Assembly: GCA_022360595.1 (NCBI GenBank)
Contig: JAKSCN010000353.1
Location: forward strand, 1 to 9,351
Direction of reading: 5' to 3'
From: Chromatiales bacterium
GTDB taxonomy: Bacteria; Pseudomonadota; Gammaproteobacteria; Chromatiales; Chromatiaceae
DNA: 9,351 nt
Shown here in pieces: positions 1 through 6,127 of the stretch. A program made the position numbers and the translations under genes. The notes below the pieces were generated by a model, which searched no databases, had not been told where the DNA came from, and saw only the letters and a program-made list of their open reading frames with translations. Every line of letters starts with the position of its first letter. Within the stretch, counting starts at the first letter, position 1.

Positions 1-1
1 C

Positions 2-76
2 TATACCTACAACGGCGATACCACAAAAACGATTGACTACGATGTTACGACAGGTGCTGTGACTGTAAATAACTAA
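2..76 (+). CDS. 3' end of an unidentified + strand gene, possibly a pilin
   Basis: Only the last 24 codons are visible: they enter from the left edge in frame 2 and end in TAA at 74-76, followed after 23 nt by a strong terminator. The tail is rich in Thr, Asp and Gly (YTYNGDTTKTIDYDV, then TTGAVTVNN) and has no Lys/Arg-rich end. A short beta-rich tail like this fits the C-terminus of a secreted or pilus protein, for example a type IV pilin, and the convergent neighbours encode MSHA minor pilins, so a major pilin such as MshA is a reasonable guess. The guess rests on composition and context alone. The tail could equally belong to another exported beta-rich protein. Confidence 0.55.
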   Translation, partial: YTYNGDTTKTIDYDVTTGAVTVNN

Positions 77-99
77 TGCTGAGCGACATACGCTAGTGT

Positions 100-123
100 G
101 GGGTGGCTTGCCACCCCTTTTTT
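100..123 (+). terminator. Rho-independent terminator
   Basis: A perfect 7-bp GC-rich stem (GGGGTGG / CCACCCC) with a CTTG loop is followed directly by six T. It ends the + strand gene that stops at position 76. The opposite strand has no T run after the stem, so it should act only on + strand transcripts and not on the converging msh operon. Confidence 0.9.
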
Positions 124-129
124 ATGCTT

Positions 130-154
130 GTGATACTCCAATTGGTGTTAACAG
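130..154 (+). repeat. Third, diverged copy of the foldback-element arm
   Basis: These 25 bases match the right arm of the element at 7494-7518 at 21 of 25 positions. The last 15 bases (AATTGGTGTTAACAG) are identical, and with the following GCCC the match to the reverse complement of the left arm reaches 19 nt. No partner arm is seen nearby, so this may be a relic or a solo end of the same repeat family. It lies just downstream of the terminator, in the gap between the two converging transcripts. Confidence 0.6.
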
Positions 155-257
155 GCCCTACAGAACCCTGAGTAGTATGGAATTAGTTTGGGGCTTGGGA
201 GAGTAAGGAAACAGAAGGCTGTTGGTGAGAAGCGCTGATCTATTGTGATCTTAGGCC

Positions 258-683
258 CTAGGGCATGAATTGGACTTCAACCTGACGTTGAACCATGGGG
301 CTGGCGACCGCTGTACCCGCAGTGCCCCGGCTGTTGATGATGTAGAGTGTTTTGCCGCCAATACTGGTGCTGTTGACGGTGGTGGTAAACCAGGCACGGT
401 CGGTCAGCACGCTACTGTTTGTTGCTGTACCGGCTCCCCCCTGGAGAATAGTGTAAGCGGACCAATCGATACCACTCTCGGCGCTGTAGAGGGCTTGGGC
501 CGAGTACCATTCATTGATCACAATGGCATTACCGGTGGCGGTCAATCGAGTCAACAGTGCTCCCAACACCGCAAGTCCGGTAATCAGGAAAATGGCCGCG
601 ATTACCGATACCCCTTTTTGCTGAGCGGCAAGCTTCCCGGACGGTATTCTCTTGTCAGGGTGTATTTCTGATCTGTATTTCAT
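258..683 (-). CDS. mshP: MSHA biogenesis protein MshP (PilX/GspK-like minor pilin)
   Basis: The product is a 141-aa inner-membrane-anchored minor pilin expected to take part in MSHA-type pilus initiation. A basic leader (residues 1-23) precedes a hydrophobic helix at about 24-46 that starts GVSVIAAIFLITGLAVLGAL. It lacks the Glu at +5 found in the other pilins here, as is usual for GspK/PilX-type subunits. The segment SAQALYSAESGIDWSAY (61-77) matches the conserved post-helix region of MshP-like proteins. The start ATG at 681-683 lies 29 nt inside the end of mshO, and no other start codon is available before the helix, so translation is probably coupled. It is the last gene of the - strand operon. 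No convincing terminator follows; only a 5-bp stem (AACAG/CTGTT, 210-223) with a poor T tract was seen. Confidence 0.85.
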   Translation of the reverse strand: MKYRSEIHPDKRIPSGKLAAQQKGVSVIAAIFLITGLAVLGALLTRLTATGNAIVINEWYSAQALYSAESGIDWSAYTILQGGAGTATNSSVLTDRAWFTTTVNSTSIGGKTLYIINSRGTAGTAVASPMVQRQVEVQFMP

Positions 684-1494
684 GATATAGCTCGATAGAC
701 TCTTTATCGTTAGCCAAAGCCAGTTCGATTCTCAGGGTGCCTGTGGATTGAGGTGTACCCGGGATATAGGTGAAGTTGACGCCGGTAACGCCATGCACCA
801 ATAGAGGGTCGGCCGCGCTCCAGTCCTGGGCCAAATCAAAATGGCTGATACCACTGTTACGATGCCAATGTAACCCATCGCCGGCAATACCCACCTCATG
901 GGTGTAATCGGCTATCTGGGCATGTTTCCCCGGTGAGTTATTGGGGAAGGTATGGGCGCCAAAGGTGACCACCTTACCGTCCGCGGTGCCGTCGGTTGCG
1001 AGGAGCGTGTCCGAGATAGTTGAGATTGGCACAACTGTGGCGCCGGTGCTTAATGCGGTGGGTGAACCGTTTCCGATCACCAGATGATCGCCACTCTGAA
1101 AACTCAATCCCGGGACAATCAGGTAGAGCGCGGTACGGCTGACACCTTTTTCAAAACGCCGGCCAACCACGCTGAAGGCGCTGCCAAAATTATCGATCGC
1201 CGCCACATAGCGCCCTCCGGTCCGTGCTGAGAGAAATTCTATGCCCTCCTGGCCGGTGCCGTCGTTAATGATCGATATGCTGTTGGGAACGGCGTGGCGC
1301 AGTTCGCGGGCGATACGCTCAATGGCGATGCGGCCACGGGCGGTGAGATCATGTCGTGCTTCGGTATCTGCGTAACTGCGCATGGCAATGTTGATCACCG
1401 GAGTGATGACCGCGGCGATGATGCCAATAATCACCACCGTAGTGATCATCTCAATCAGGGTAAAACCCCGCTGTTGTCTAGAACCCCTCATCAT
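655..1494 (-). CDS. mshO: MSHA biogenesis protein MshO (minor pilin)
   Basis: The product is a 279-aa minor pseudopilin of the MSHA pilus. A class III prepilin leader ends at G10 and is followed by FTLIEM with Glu15 at +5, then a hydrophobic helix to about residue 35. The leader should be cut and the new N-terminus methylated by the prepilin peptidase. The helix continues into a charged stretch, TARGRIAIERIARELRHAVP (51-70), typical of the PulJ/MshO type. The rest is a beta-rich periplasmic head containing the GLHWHRNSG segment seen near the centre of MshO heads. ATG and the mshD stop overlap as ATGA (1491-1494) and there is no clear Shine-Dalgarno, so translation probably depends on mshD. 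Assignment to MshO rather than a general PulJ-type pilin rests on length, order and the neighbouring mshD and mshP. Confidence 0.88.
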   Translation of the reverse strand: MMRGSRQQRGFTLIEMITTVVIIGIIAAVITPVINIAMRSYADTEARHDLTARGRIAIERIARELRHAVPNSISIINDGTGQEGIEFLSARTGGRYVAAIDNFGSAFSVVGRRFEKGVSRTALYLIVPGLSFQSGDHLVIGNGSPTALSTGATVVPISTISDTLLATDGTADGKVVTFGAHTFPNNSPGKHAQIADYTHEVGIAGDGLHWHRNSGISHFDLAQDWSAADPLLVHGVTGVNFTYIPGTPQSTGTLRIELALANDKESIELYHEIQIRNTP

Positions 1495-2222
1495 AAGTTC
1501 AATCGGTATGCGGTGAGTTCAAAATTCTCACTCATCGGGGTGGTGACGGTGACCACGATACGACGCACATCGTTGGCGGGAACGCCTTGCCAGACCTGGG
1601 CGGTAACACTCACCTGGATGTTGAAGCCGTTGTAGCCGGGCATCGGGGAGTCGCCATCCGCGGCGGCGCTGTCGGGATATTGGGGTGGATTGTCAGTGAG
1701 GCCGTTGAAATCATCCAGATCGTCGTAGGTCGATCGGTTCTCGCCATCCGGTCCACAGTTGCTGGGGGAGGCGCCACAGTTGGAGGTGGCGGTGTGATCG
1801 CCAAGATCCTCCCAGGTGACGGTGCCGTCAGTCAGGCTGCTGCCATCGGTAGGCCAGGCGGGTTCAGAGCCGCCGGATACACCCGCTACCAGTACCCGGT
1901 ATTTGTGACCGTTTGAGCTGGTTGGCACCACAATATTGCCGATTGCATAGCTCGTGGCGGTGATCCAGTTACTGCTGCAATTGCCGGCACCAGTGATCAC
2001 ACAGCCACCGCCTAGCGGTGTGTTTTCATCCCAACGCTTACCGAGAATCTCATCCATATAGGCGCTGGCCACCGCAATGGCTTTTTGCCGAATCAGTGGG
2101 GAGTGGCTGTTTTCGGCGCTCTTACTGAACATCAGCAACATGCCGGTGACAGCGATCCCGACAATCACAATGAAGATAACCGCCTCGATCAGGGTAAAAC
2201 CGCGTTCACTGGACATAGGCAT
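1491..2222 (-). CDS. mshD: MSHA biogenesis protein MshD (minor pilin) with an extra module
   Basis: The product is a 243-aa minor pilin. The leader ends at G8, followed by FTLIEAV with Glu13 at +5 and a hydrophobic helix to about residue 33. SPLIRQKAIAVASAYMDEIL (41-60) and KRWDENTPLGGGC (62-74) are the usual PilV/MshD signature, and GPDGENR...YDDLDDFNGL (157-175) is the second MshD signature. Between the two lies a segment of about 58 residues (84-141) that looks like a separate module and is described as its own feature. Four Cys (74, 82, 149, 156) flank the module and could form disulfides in the periplasm. The start overlaps the end of mshC by 17 nt; Met1 and Met3 are both possible starts and neither has a good ribosome binding site. 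Confidence 0.88.
   Translation of the reverse strand: MPMSSERGFTLIEAVIFIVIVGIAVTGMLLMFSKSAENSHSPLIRQKAIAVASAYMDEILGKRWDENTPLGGGCVITGAGNCSSNWITATSYAIGNIVVPTSSNGHKYRVLVAGVSGGSEPAWPTDGSSLTDGTVTWEDLGDHTATSNCGASPSNCGPDGENRSTYDDLDDFNGLTDNPPQYPDSAAADGDSPMPGYNGFNIQVSVTAQVWQGVPANDVRRIVVTVTTPMSENFELTAYRLNL
1800..1973 (-). other. Inserted W...EPxWP...DGTVTW module inside MshD
   Basis: This segment encodes MshD residues 84-141. The pattern W86-x-T-A-T-x-Y-x-x-G-N, then VVPTSSNGHKYRVLVAGVSG, then SEPAWP, then TDGTVTWEDLG resembles a small repeat-like module known from phage tail and tail-fibre proteins and from some carbohydrate-binding proteins. It has the same order of W, Y-x-x-G, NG-x-x-Y, EP-x-WP and DG-x-x-x-W. 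It sits exactly between the two conserved MshD signatures and is bracketed by Cys pairs, as expected for a surface-loop insertion. A sugar- or surface-binding role is inference from the pattern; no fold was computed. Confidence 0.55.
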
Positions 2223-2679
2223 ACCCGGTGAGCCGCGCCAGCGTCACGGTAACGCTATCGGAACCAGCGCTTAGGACAATATTGAGATCAGTGTCGGCAG
2301 GGGTGGAGCAGGCTGCCAATCCACCACTACAGGTCGGTCTACCGCGACTGTCGAAGGTGATTGTGCCGATCTGATTCAAGCTGATATCGCTCCAGCTACC
2401 GCTGAAGGGTGTTGTCTGGGTGAGTGGGTCCGGGATATCGGCGCCGCCTTGGGTGAGGCGGTAGCTATTGGCCTGCAGCTCAATCCTGTAATGGGTGTCA
2501 CCGCTATGCACCATCGACATCTCTTGTGCGTATTTGATCGCTTCGGCCAACTCGCCGGCTGCGGCACGCACATTGAAGATCTTTGAGGTAAGGCGTGGCG
2601 CCGCATAGAGGGCGATAATGCCAGCAATAATCATGACTGTTATCAGTTCGATCAGGGTAAAACCGCGCTGCTCTCTCAT
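2206..2679 (-). CDS. mshC: MSHA pilin protein MshC (GspH/FimT-like minor pilin)
   Basis: The product is a 157-aa pseudopilin. A very short leader, MREQRG, is followed by FTLIELITVMIIAGIIALYA with Glu11 at +5. Then comes the GspH/FimT-type region: AAPRLTSKIFNVRAAAGELA (26-45), EAIKYAQEMSMVHSGDTHYR (46-65), and GTITFDSRGRPTCSGG further on, a common strand near the end of this family. Cys at the SRGRPTC and AACS positions could pair. In the MSHA system this subunit is thought to act with MshD, MshO and MshP in priming pilus assembly. The ATG overlaps the mshQ stop as ATGA and is preceded by a near-perfect Shine-Dalgarno, so mshC can initiate on its own even though mshQ is interrupted upstream. 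Confidence 0.87.
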   Translation of the reverse strand: MREQRGFTLIELITVMIIAGIIALYAAPRLTSKIFNVRAAAGELAEAIKYAQEMSMVHSGDTHYRIELQANSYRLTQGGADIPDPLTQTTPFSGSWSDISLNQIGTITFDSRGRPTCSGGLAACSTPADTDLNIVLSAGSDSVTVTLARLTGYAYVQ

Positions 2680-4562
2680 TCCACCTCCCGCCAGTAGATG
2701 AAACGGTCATCACCCCGGTAGATACCGAAATGCGCGGTGGCGGACGGCCCGCCTGTCAGCCAACTCGGAAAGCTGGGTGTCACCACTGTCTGCCCGCCAT
2801 TGGTGTCTGTCTGCAGCGTTAAGCGGATCTGTTGTTCACCACCGGTCACCGTTAAGGCCGGTGGTGGTGTTGCATTGGTGCTGACGCCACTGTCGGTTTT
2901 GCTGTAGTTGAACAGCTCTGCGGAGCTGTAGTTGAGGTTGCCGTTGGTGCAGCCGTCATCGCTATTGATCACCCATTGACTGCCGTTCCAGAAGAGGGTG
3001 CCGACGGTGACATCGATATACTCACCACTGTTGCCCATGGTGCCGTAGCTGTCATGGCCAAAGCCTCTGCCGTAACGGAGCAGTGCGCCAGTGATATCCT
3101 CAATGATGAAAGTCTCACCACTGTCACCGTCATTGGTGTTGCAACTGGCGCCGGTTGTTGTGTAGCAGACGCCATCGCTGTCGGTTAAATCCGACTCCTG
3201 CAGTGCCAGGTCAACCAGCGCACTGAAGGGGGGCTCTTCTGCCACCGGGCGACTGTACATAAACAGAGAATCGCTGAGAGAGATTTCAGGTGGTGTTGCG
3301 TCATAATCGGCATCGCCTGTTAGATTGGTGTTGCCGGTCACCTCACGGCTGAAGCTGGCCGTTGTAACTGTATCGTTACTGAACGTCCTGTTGGTTAGAG
3401 CGGTGTTGAGTTTCCAGAAGCTGCCACCGTAATTCCGGGTGAAGACGCCACCCAGATTCTGTGCTGTGATCGTGAATACCGGGTCCACGGCATAGCCAAA
3501 GCCACCGGTTGTCGGCTCTTGTCCCAGATAGGTAAAGGCGGTGGTGTTAACCCCTTCGCAGGCGTTATTGAAAGTGGGAGTATTGGCTGTGACCTGGAAG
3601 CGGGCGGGGTAGAAGCGTCCAATCGGTTCGCTGGTGGAGGCCTGAATGGTTTCGCCGAAGTAGCTGATCAGTGGATTGGCCGTGGCGGTAACTGCGCCCA
3701 CTTCGGAGTACTGCTGCTGAAAGGTGCGTTCTCCATCATTACCGCTGGTGATGTCGATACTGCCGGTGCCGAAGGTGCCATTATGTCCCCCCGCCGGCGC
3801 CAACAGAGTCGGTTGAATGGCGATGGAGCTGAGTGAGAAGTTGGGCGTGACGCTATTGCTTCCGGTGCAGAAGTCGCTGTTGGTCTCGCCGGATGATTCC
3901 CAGGTAACGCCTTTGACTATCAGGTTGAATCCTTCCCCCGCTTTTCTAAAACCAGAACAACTGGCATAGGGGAGTGTGCAGTCGGCACCGGCATCCGTCG
4001 TCTCGATACAGAGTCCGGCGGGCGATACGGTGAAGATGTTGCTGCTGCCCGAGAGGGTGAATGCCGGCTCTTGTGCTGTAGCAGGCAGATCTTTCCTGGC
4101 GTGCAGGACGATGCGCCCGGCATCACGATAGTTGAGAGTGAAAGGGGCGCTGCCACTGGCGTCAAAAACCAGATTGACGGCGCCATAACTGCTCACGTTT
4201 CCCTGGGAATTGCCCGGTACAGCGGTACCTGAAATTGATACGCCATTGGCTGTTTTACAACTGGACGGGTTGTCGCACTCAAATGCCATCTCGACACTCT
4301 GTGATCCGGTCAGCCTTGCAGTACAGGCGCCGGTAGCGGTGTCTGTGCGGATCGCCCGCAACGTTAGCGCCTGATTACCGGGGGTGAGGGTTGACGTTTT
4401 ACCCGCCAGTTGAGGCCCGATGGCCGAAGAGACGCCATCGGCATAGAAACGAAAGGCGGTATCGACAAAGGTCAGTGATGGATCAGCGCTGCTTGATTCA
4501 GTAATGCCGTTGGTGTCAGTGATATCGATATTGATCGGGTTGCCCACAGGAGTGGGTGTCAA
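2676..4562 (-). CDS. mshQ: MshQ, C-terminal half (DUF6701-type region), separated by an in-frame stop
   Basis: This open stretch of 628 codons begins at the first start codon (TTG, 4560-4562) after the TAA at 4608-4610 and is in the same frame as the upstream half. It carries the MshQ C-terminal region, which I recognise as the DUF6701 type: a Cys-rich part (C185, C195, C202, C232), IGRFYPARFQVTAN (314-327) with C335 and FTYLGQ (343-348), the FTITAQNLGGVFTRNYGGSF stretch (363-382), and an ending of GIYRGDDRFIYWREVE, close to the usual family ending. As a separate protein it would have no signal peptide, and GGA 9 nt before the TTG is a poor ribosome binding site. It more likely represents the lost or readthrough-dependent part of one 1144-residue protein. 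Confidence 0.8.
   Translation of the reverse strand: MTPTPVGNPINIDITDTNGITESSSADPSLTFVDTAFRFYADGVSSAIGPQLAGKTSTLTPGNQALTLRAIRTDTATGACTARLTGSQSVEMAFECDNPSSCKTANGVSISGTAVPGNSQGNVSSYGAVNLVFDASGSAPFTLNYRDAGRIVLHARKDLPATAQEPAFTLSGSSNIFTVSPAGLCIETTDAGADCTLPYASCSGFRKAGEGFNLIVKGVTWESSGETNSDFCTGSNSVTPNFSLSSIAIQPTLLAPAGGHNGTFGTGSIDITSGNDGERTFQQQYSEVGAVTATANPLISYFGETIQASTSEPIGRFYPARFQVTANTPTFNNACEGVNTTAFTYLGQEPTTGGFGYAVDPVFTITAQNLGGVFTRNYGGSFWKLNTALTNRTFSNDTVTTASFSREVTGNTNLTGDADYDATPPEISLSDSLFMYSRPVAEEPPFSALVDLALQESDLTDSDGVCYTTTGASCNTNDGDSGETFIIEDITGALLRYGRGFGHDSYGTMGNSGEYIDVTVGTLFWNGSQWVINSDDGCTNGNLNYSSAELFNYSKTDSGVSTNATPPPALTVTGGEQQIRLTLQTDTNGGQTVVTPSFPSWLTGGPSATAHFGIYRGDDRFIYWREVE
2681..2688 (-). promoter_or_regulatory. 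Strong ribosome binding site for mshC
   Basis: GGAGGTGG on the - strand lies within the last codons of mshQ, with GGAGG ending 4 nt before the mshC ATG. It is the strongest Shine-Dalgarno of the - strand genes here. It could keep mshC and the coupled genes after it translated when ribosomes stop early in mshQ, although transcription polarity could still matter. Confidence 0.7.
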
Positions 4563-4607
4563 CCGCTGTAGTCCAAGCGGGATTTCGCTTTCGGTGCCGT
4601 CAAATAC

Positions 4608-6110
4608 TTAGCTGGCCTGACCCGAGCCGAGGTTGGTTAAGACGCTGTTACCTGATATCAGTGACCAGTTGTCCGCATTGGGTGATGTGGTGATGGTGAT
4701 GGTGTGGCCTGCGCCCGGCGCATAGGGGTTACCGTCGATGCCAATGGCGGTGATGATTACCGGCTCGGCTTCACAGGTGACACCGGGGGAGGTAAGGCTG
4801 ATCTCATAGTGGTCAAGGCTACTACAGGGAGAGAGTCCGCATACCCGGGGGCTGCCATCCCAGTTGTTGCCATTCAGCTGATGGTTATAGAGGGTGCGGA
4901 TTTCGGTGCTATTGAAGGCTTCGGAGAAGATCAGTAGCTCATCCAGCAGCCCCTCCCAATCCTGATCGAGCTCAAAGCTACCGCCGACGGAGTCTTGCTC
5001 CTGGCCAATATAGAGCCCATTATCCATTACGCTGAGGGGATTGCTGTCATTGCTATCGGGATGAGTGGCACAACCCCGGAGTGCACTGTCGACATAGAAG
5101 CAACTGGTTCTGGCGGAGGCGTCACGGGTCCATACCAGATGGTGCCAGGCGTTGTCCCTAAAACCACCGCTGGCGCCAAGCCGGGTATTATCATCGAAAG
5201 GAGAGGCGGTGATGGTCGGCCAAAACTGACTGTTGCTTCGAAAATACCAAGTTGCCTCATTCGCCCCTAATGAGCCACTGCCGGATGCTGCCGACAGGAT
5301 GGTTGAGTCACTACTGTCATTGGTTCTTACCCAGACCGAGGCGGTGAAGTCGCTGAGACCGTTCATGACGGCGCCATCCAGGGTGATATAGTCGCTGGTG
5401 CTGTTTGCACTGAGATCGGCGGCGTTACAGATAACACCCGCTACCGGAGAGGTGTTGAATGCGGTGCCATGATGGTCATTGCAACTGTAGTCAAGTACTT
5501 CATCCGGGGTGCTGTTCCAAGAGAGTTCGTCAAAGCGCCAGTCGCCGATCGGCGGGTTGAGCGTAACTGTTCCCCCTTCGGTAATGACAACGTCGTCGAT
5601 ATGCCAAAAGTCGTATTGACCATTACTTCCCTGGAGGAGGTAAAAACGAATCTGCAGATTGCTGTGCAGTGCCTGTGTGGGGAGTGAATAGCTAAGGTTG
5701 TATATCTCTCCCGGTGTGCCACTGCCCAAAAAGGTGCCCAGCGTGACCCAATTTGAACTGCTGTCCCGGTATTGAATCAACAGATCTTCGTTATCCTCAG
5801 GCTCCTCACTGAATGAGTCATGCCCCCGCCTCAGCCACAAGGTGAGGTCGGCGTTGGACACAGCAGCGTTGATGGCGTCACTGGTGACCCAAACGGTATC
5901 CTTATAGAGATAGAGGGAGTGACTGGGAGAGTTCGAAGTGTGGGTGCCAATGCCTGCTCGACCGTTGTTTGAACGCGTCCATTGGGATATCCCATTTTCA
6001 AAGTTGTCACTGAATAGAATATCACCTGGTGCAGTAGCTGCTGACTGTATAAATAGCCATGAAAAAGCAAATAATATCAGCTGGTTGTAATACCTGTTTC
6101 CAGTGCTCAT
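4608..6110 (-). CDS. mshQ: MshQ, N-terminal half: secreted lectin-like adhesin part
   Basis: A 500-aa product ending at an in-frame TAA. A Sec signal peptide covers about residues 1-27 (LILFAFSWLFIQSAATA). Residues about 31-178 look like a beta-sandwich of MAM or galactose-binding type, opening ILFSDNFENGISQW and closing with DFWHIDDVVI. Residues about 188-412 look like a LamG/concanavalin A-like domain: GDWRFDE, DYSCNDHHGTA, FTASVWVRT, AWHHLVWTRD, FYVD, and WEGLLDELLIFSEAFNSTEI. From about 432 (LDHYEISLTSPGVTCEAEPV) the DUF6701-type region begins and is cut off after GSGQAS. MshQ is an accessory, probably extracellular, MSHA protein; binding to glycans is inferred from the domains. It starts 17 nt after the preceding gene, with only a distant GGTGG as ribosome binding site. 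Confidence 0.82.
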   Translation of the reverse strand: MSTGNRYYNQLILFAFSWLFIQSAATAPGDILFSDNFENGISQWTRSNNGRAGIGTHTSNSPSHSLYLYKDTVWVTSDAINAAVSNADLTLWLRRGHDSFSEEPEDNEDLLIQYRDSSSNWVTLGTFLGSGTPGEIYNLSYSLPTQALHSNLQIRFYLLQGSNGQYDFWHIDDVVITEGGTVTLNPPIGDWRFDELSWNSTPDEVLDYSCNDHHGTAFNTSPVAGVICNAADLSANSTSDYITLDGAVMNGLSDFTASVWVRTNDSSDSTILSAASGSGSLGANEATWYFRSNSQFWPTITASPFDDNTRLGASGGFRDNAWHHLVWTRDASARTSCFYVDSALRGCATHPDSNDSNPLSVMDNGLYIGQEQDSVGGSFELDQDWEGLLDELLIFSEAFNSTEIRTLYNHQLNGNNWDGSPRVCGLSPCSSLDHYEISLTSPGVTCEAEPVIITAIGIDGNPYAPGAGHTITITTSPNADNWSLISGNSVLTNLGSGQAS

Positions 6111-6127
6111 TGAGGAGTTGTGCCACC

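Larger units (their letters stand above)
2676..6110 (-). pseudogene. mshQ: Whole mshQ locus interrupted by one TAA codon
   Basis: The two halves lie in one frame: 15 sense codons separate the TAA (4608-4610) from the TTG at 4562, and they read VFDGTESEIPLGLQR with no gap in sense. Read through, the locus encodes 1144 residues and ends normally. Across the junction the protein reads GSGQAS-stop-VFDGTES, where a Tyr (TAT or TAC) would fit the local beta strand, so one base change explains the interruption. No other stop or frameshift is seen in 3.4 kb, so the event is recent, is a sequencing error, or is tolerated by readthrough. Confidence 0.65.

Noticed and set aside
210..223. Possible terminator after mshP on the - strand (AACAG/CTGTT)
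   Set aside because: The stem is only 5 bp and AT-rich, and the following T tract is broken by C; too weak to call.
255..264. Perfect 10-bp palindrome GCCCTAGGGC over the mshP stop
   Set aside because: It has no loop, no T tract and no second copy; probably chance.
270..671. + strand open frame of 133 codons opposite mshP
   Set aside because: It lies antisense to a well-supported pilin gene and has no recognisable motif; it is a shadow of mshP.
2185..2204. 20-bp identical sequence in mshD (2185-2204) and mshC (2648-2667), 18 of 20 in mshO (from about 1451)
   Set aside because: It encodes the shared RGFTLIE prepilin motif with the same codons, so it is coding conservation and not a separate repeat family.
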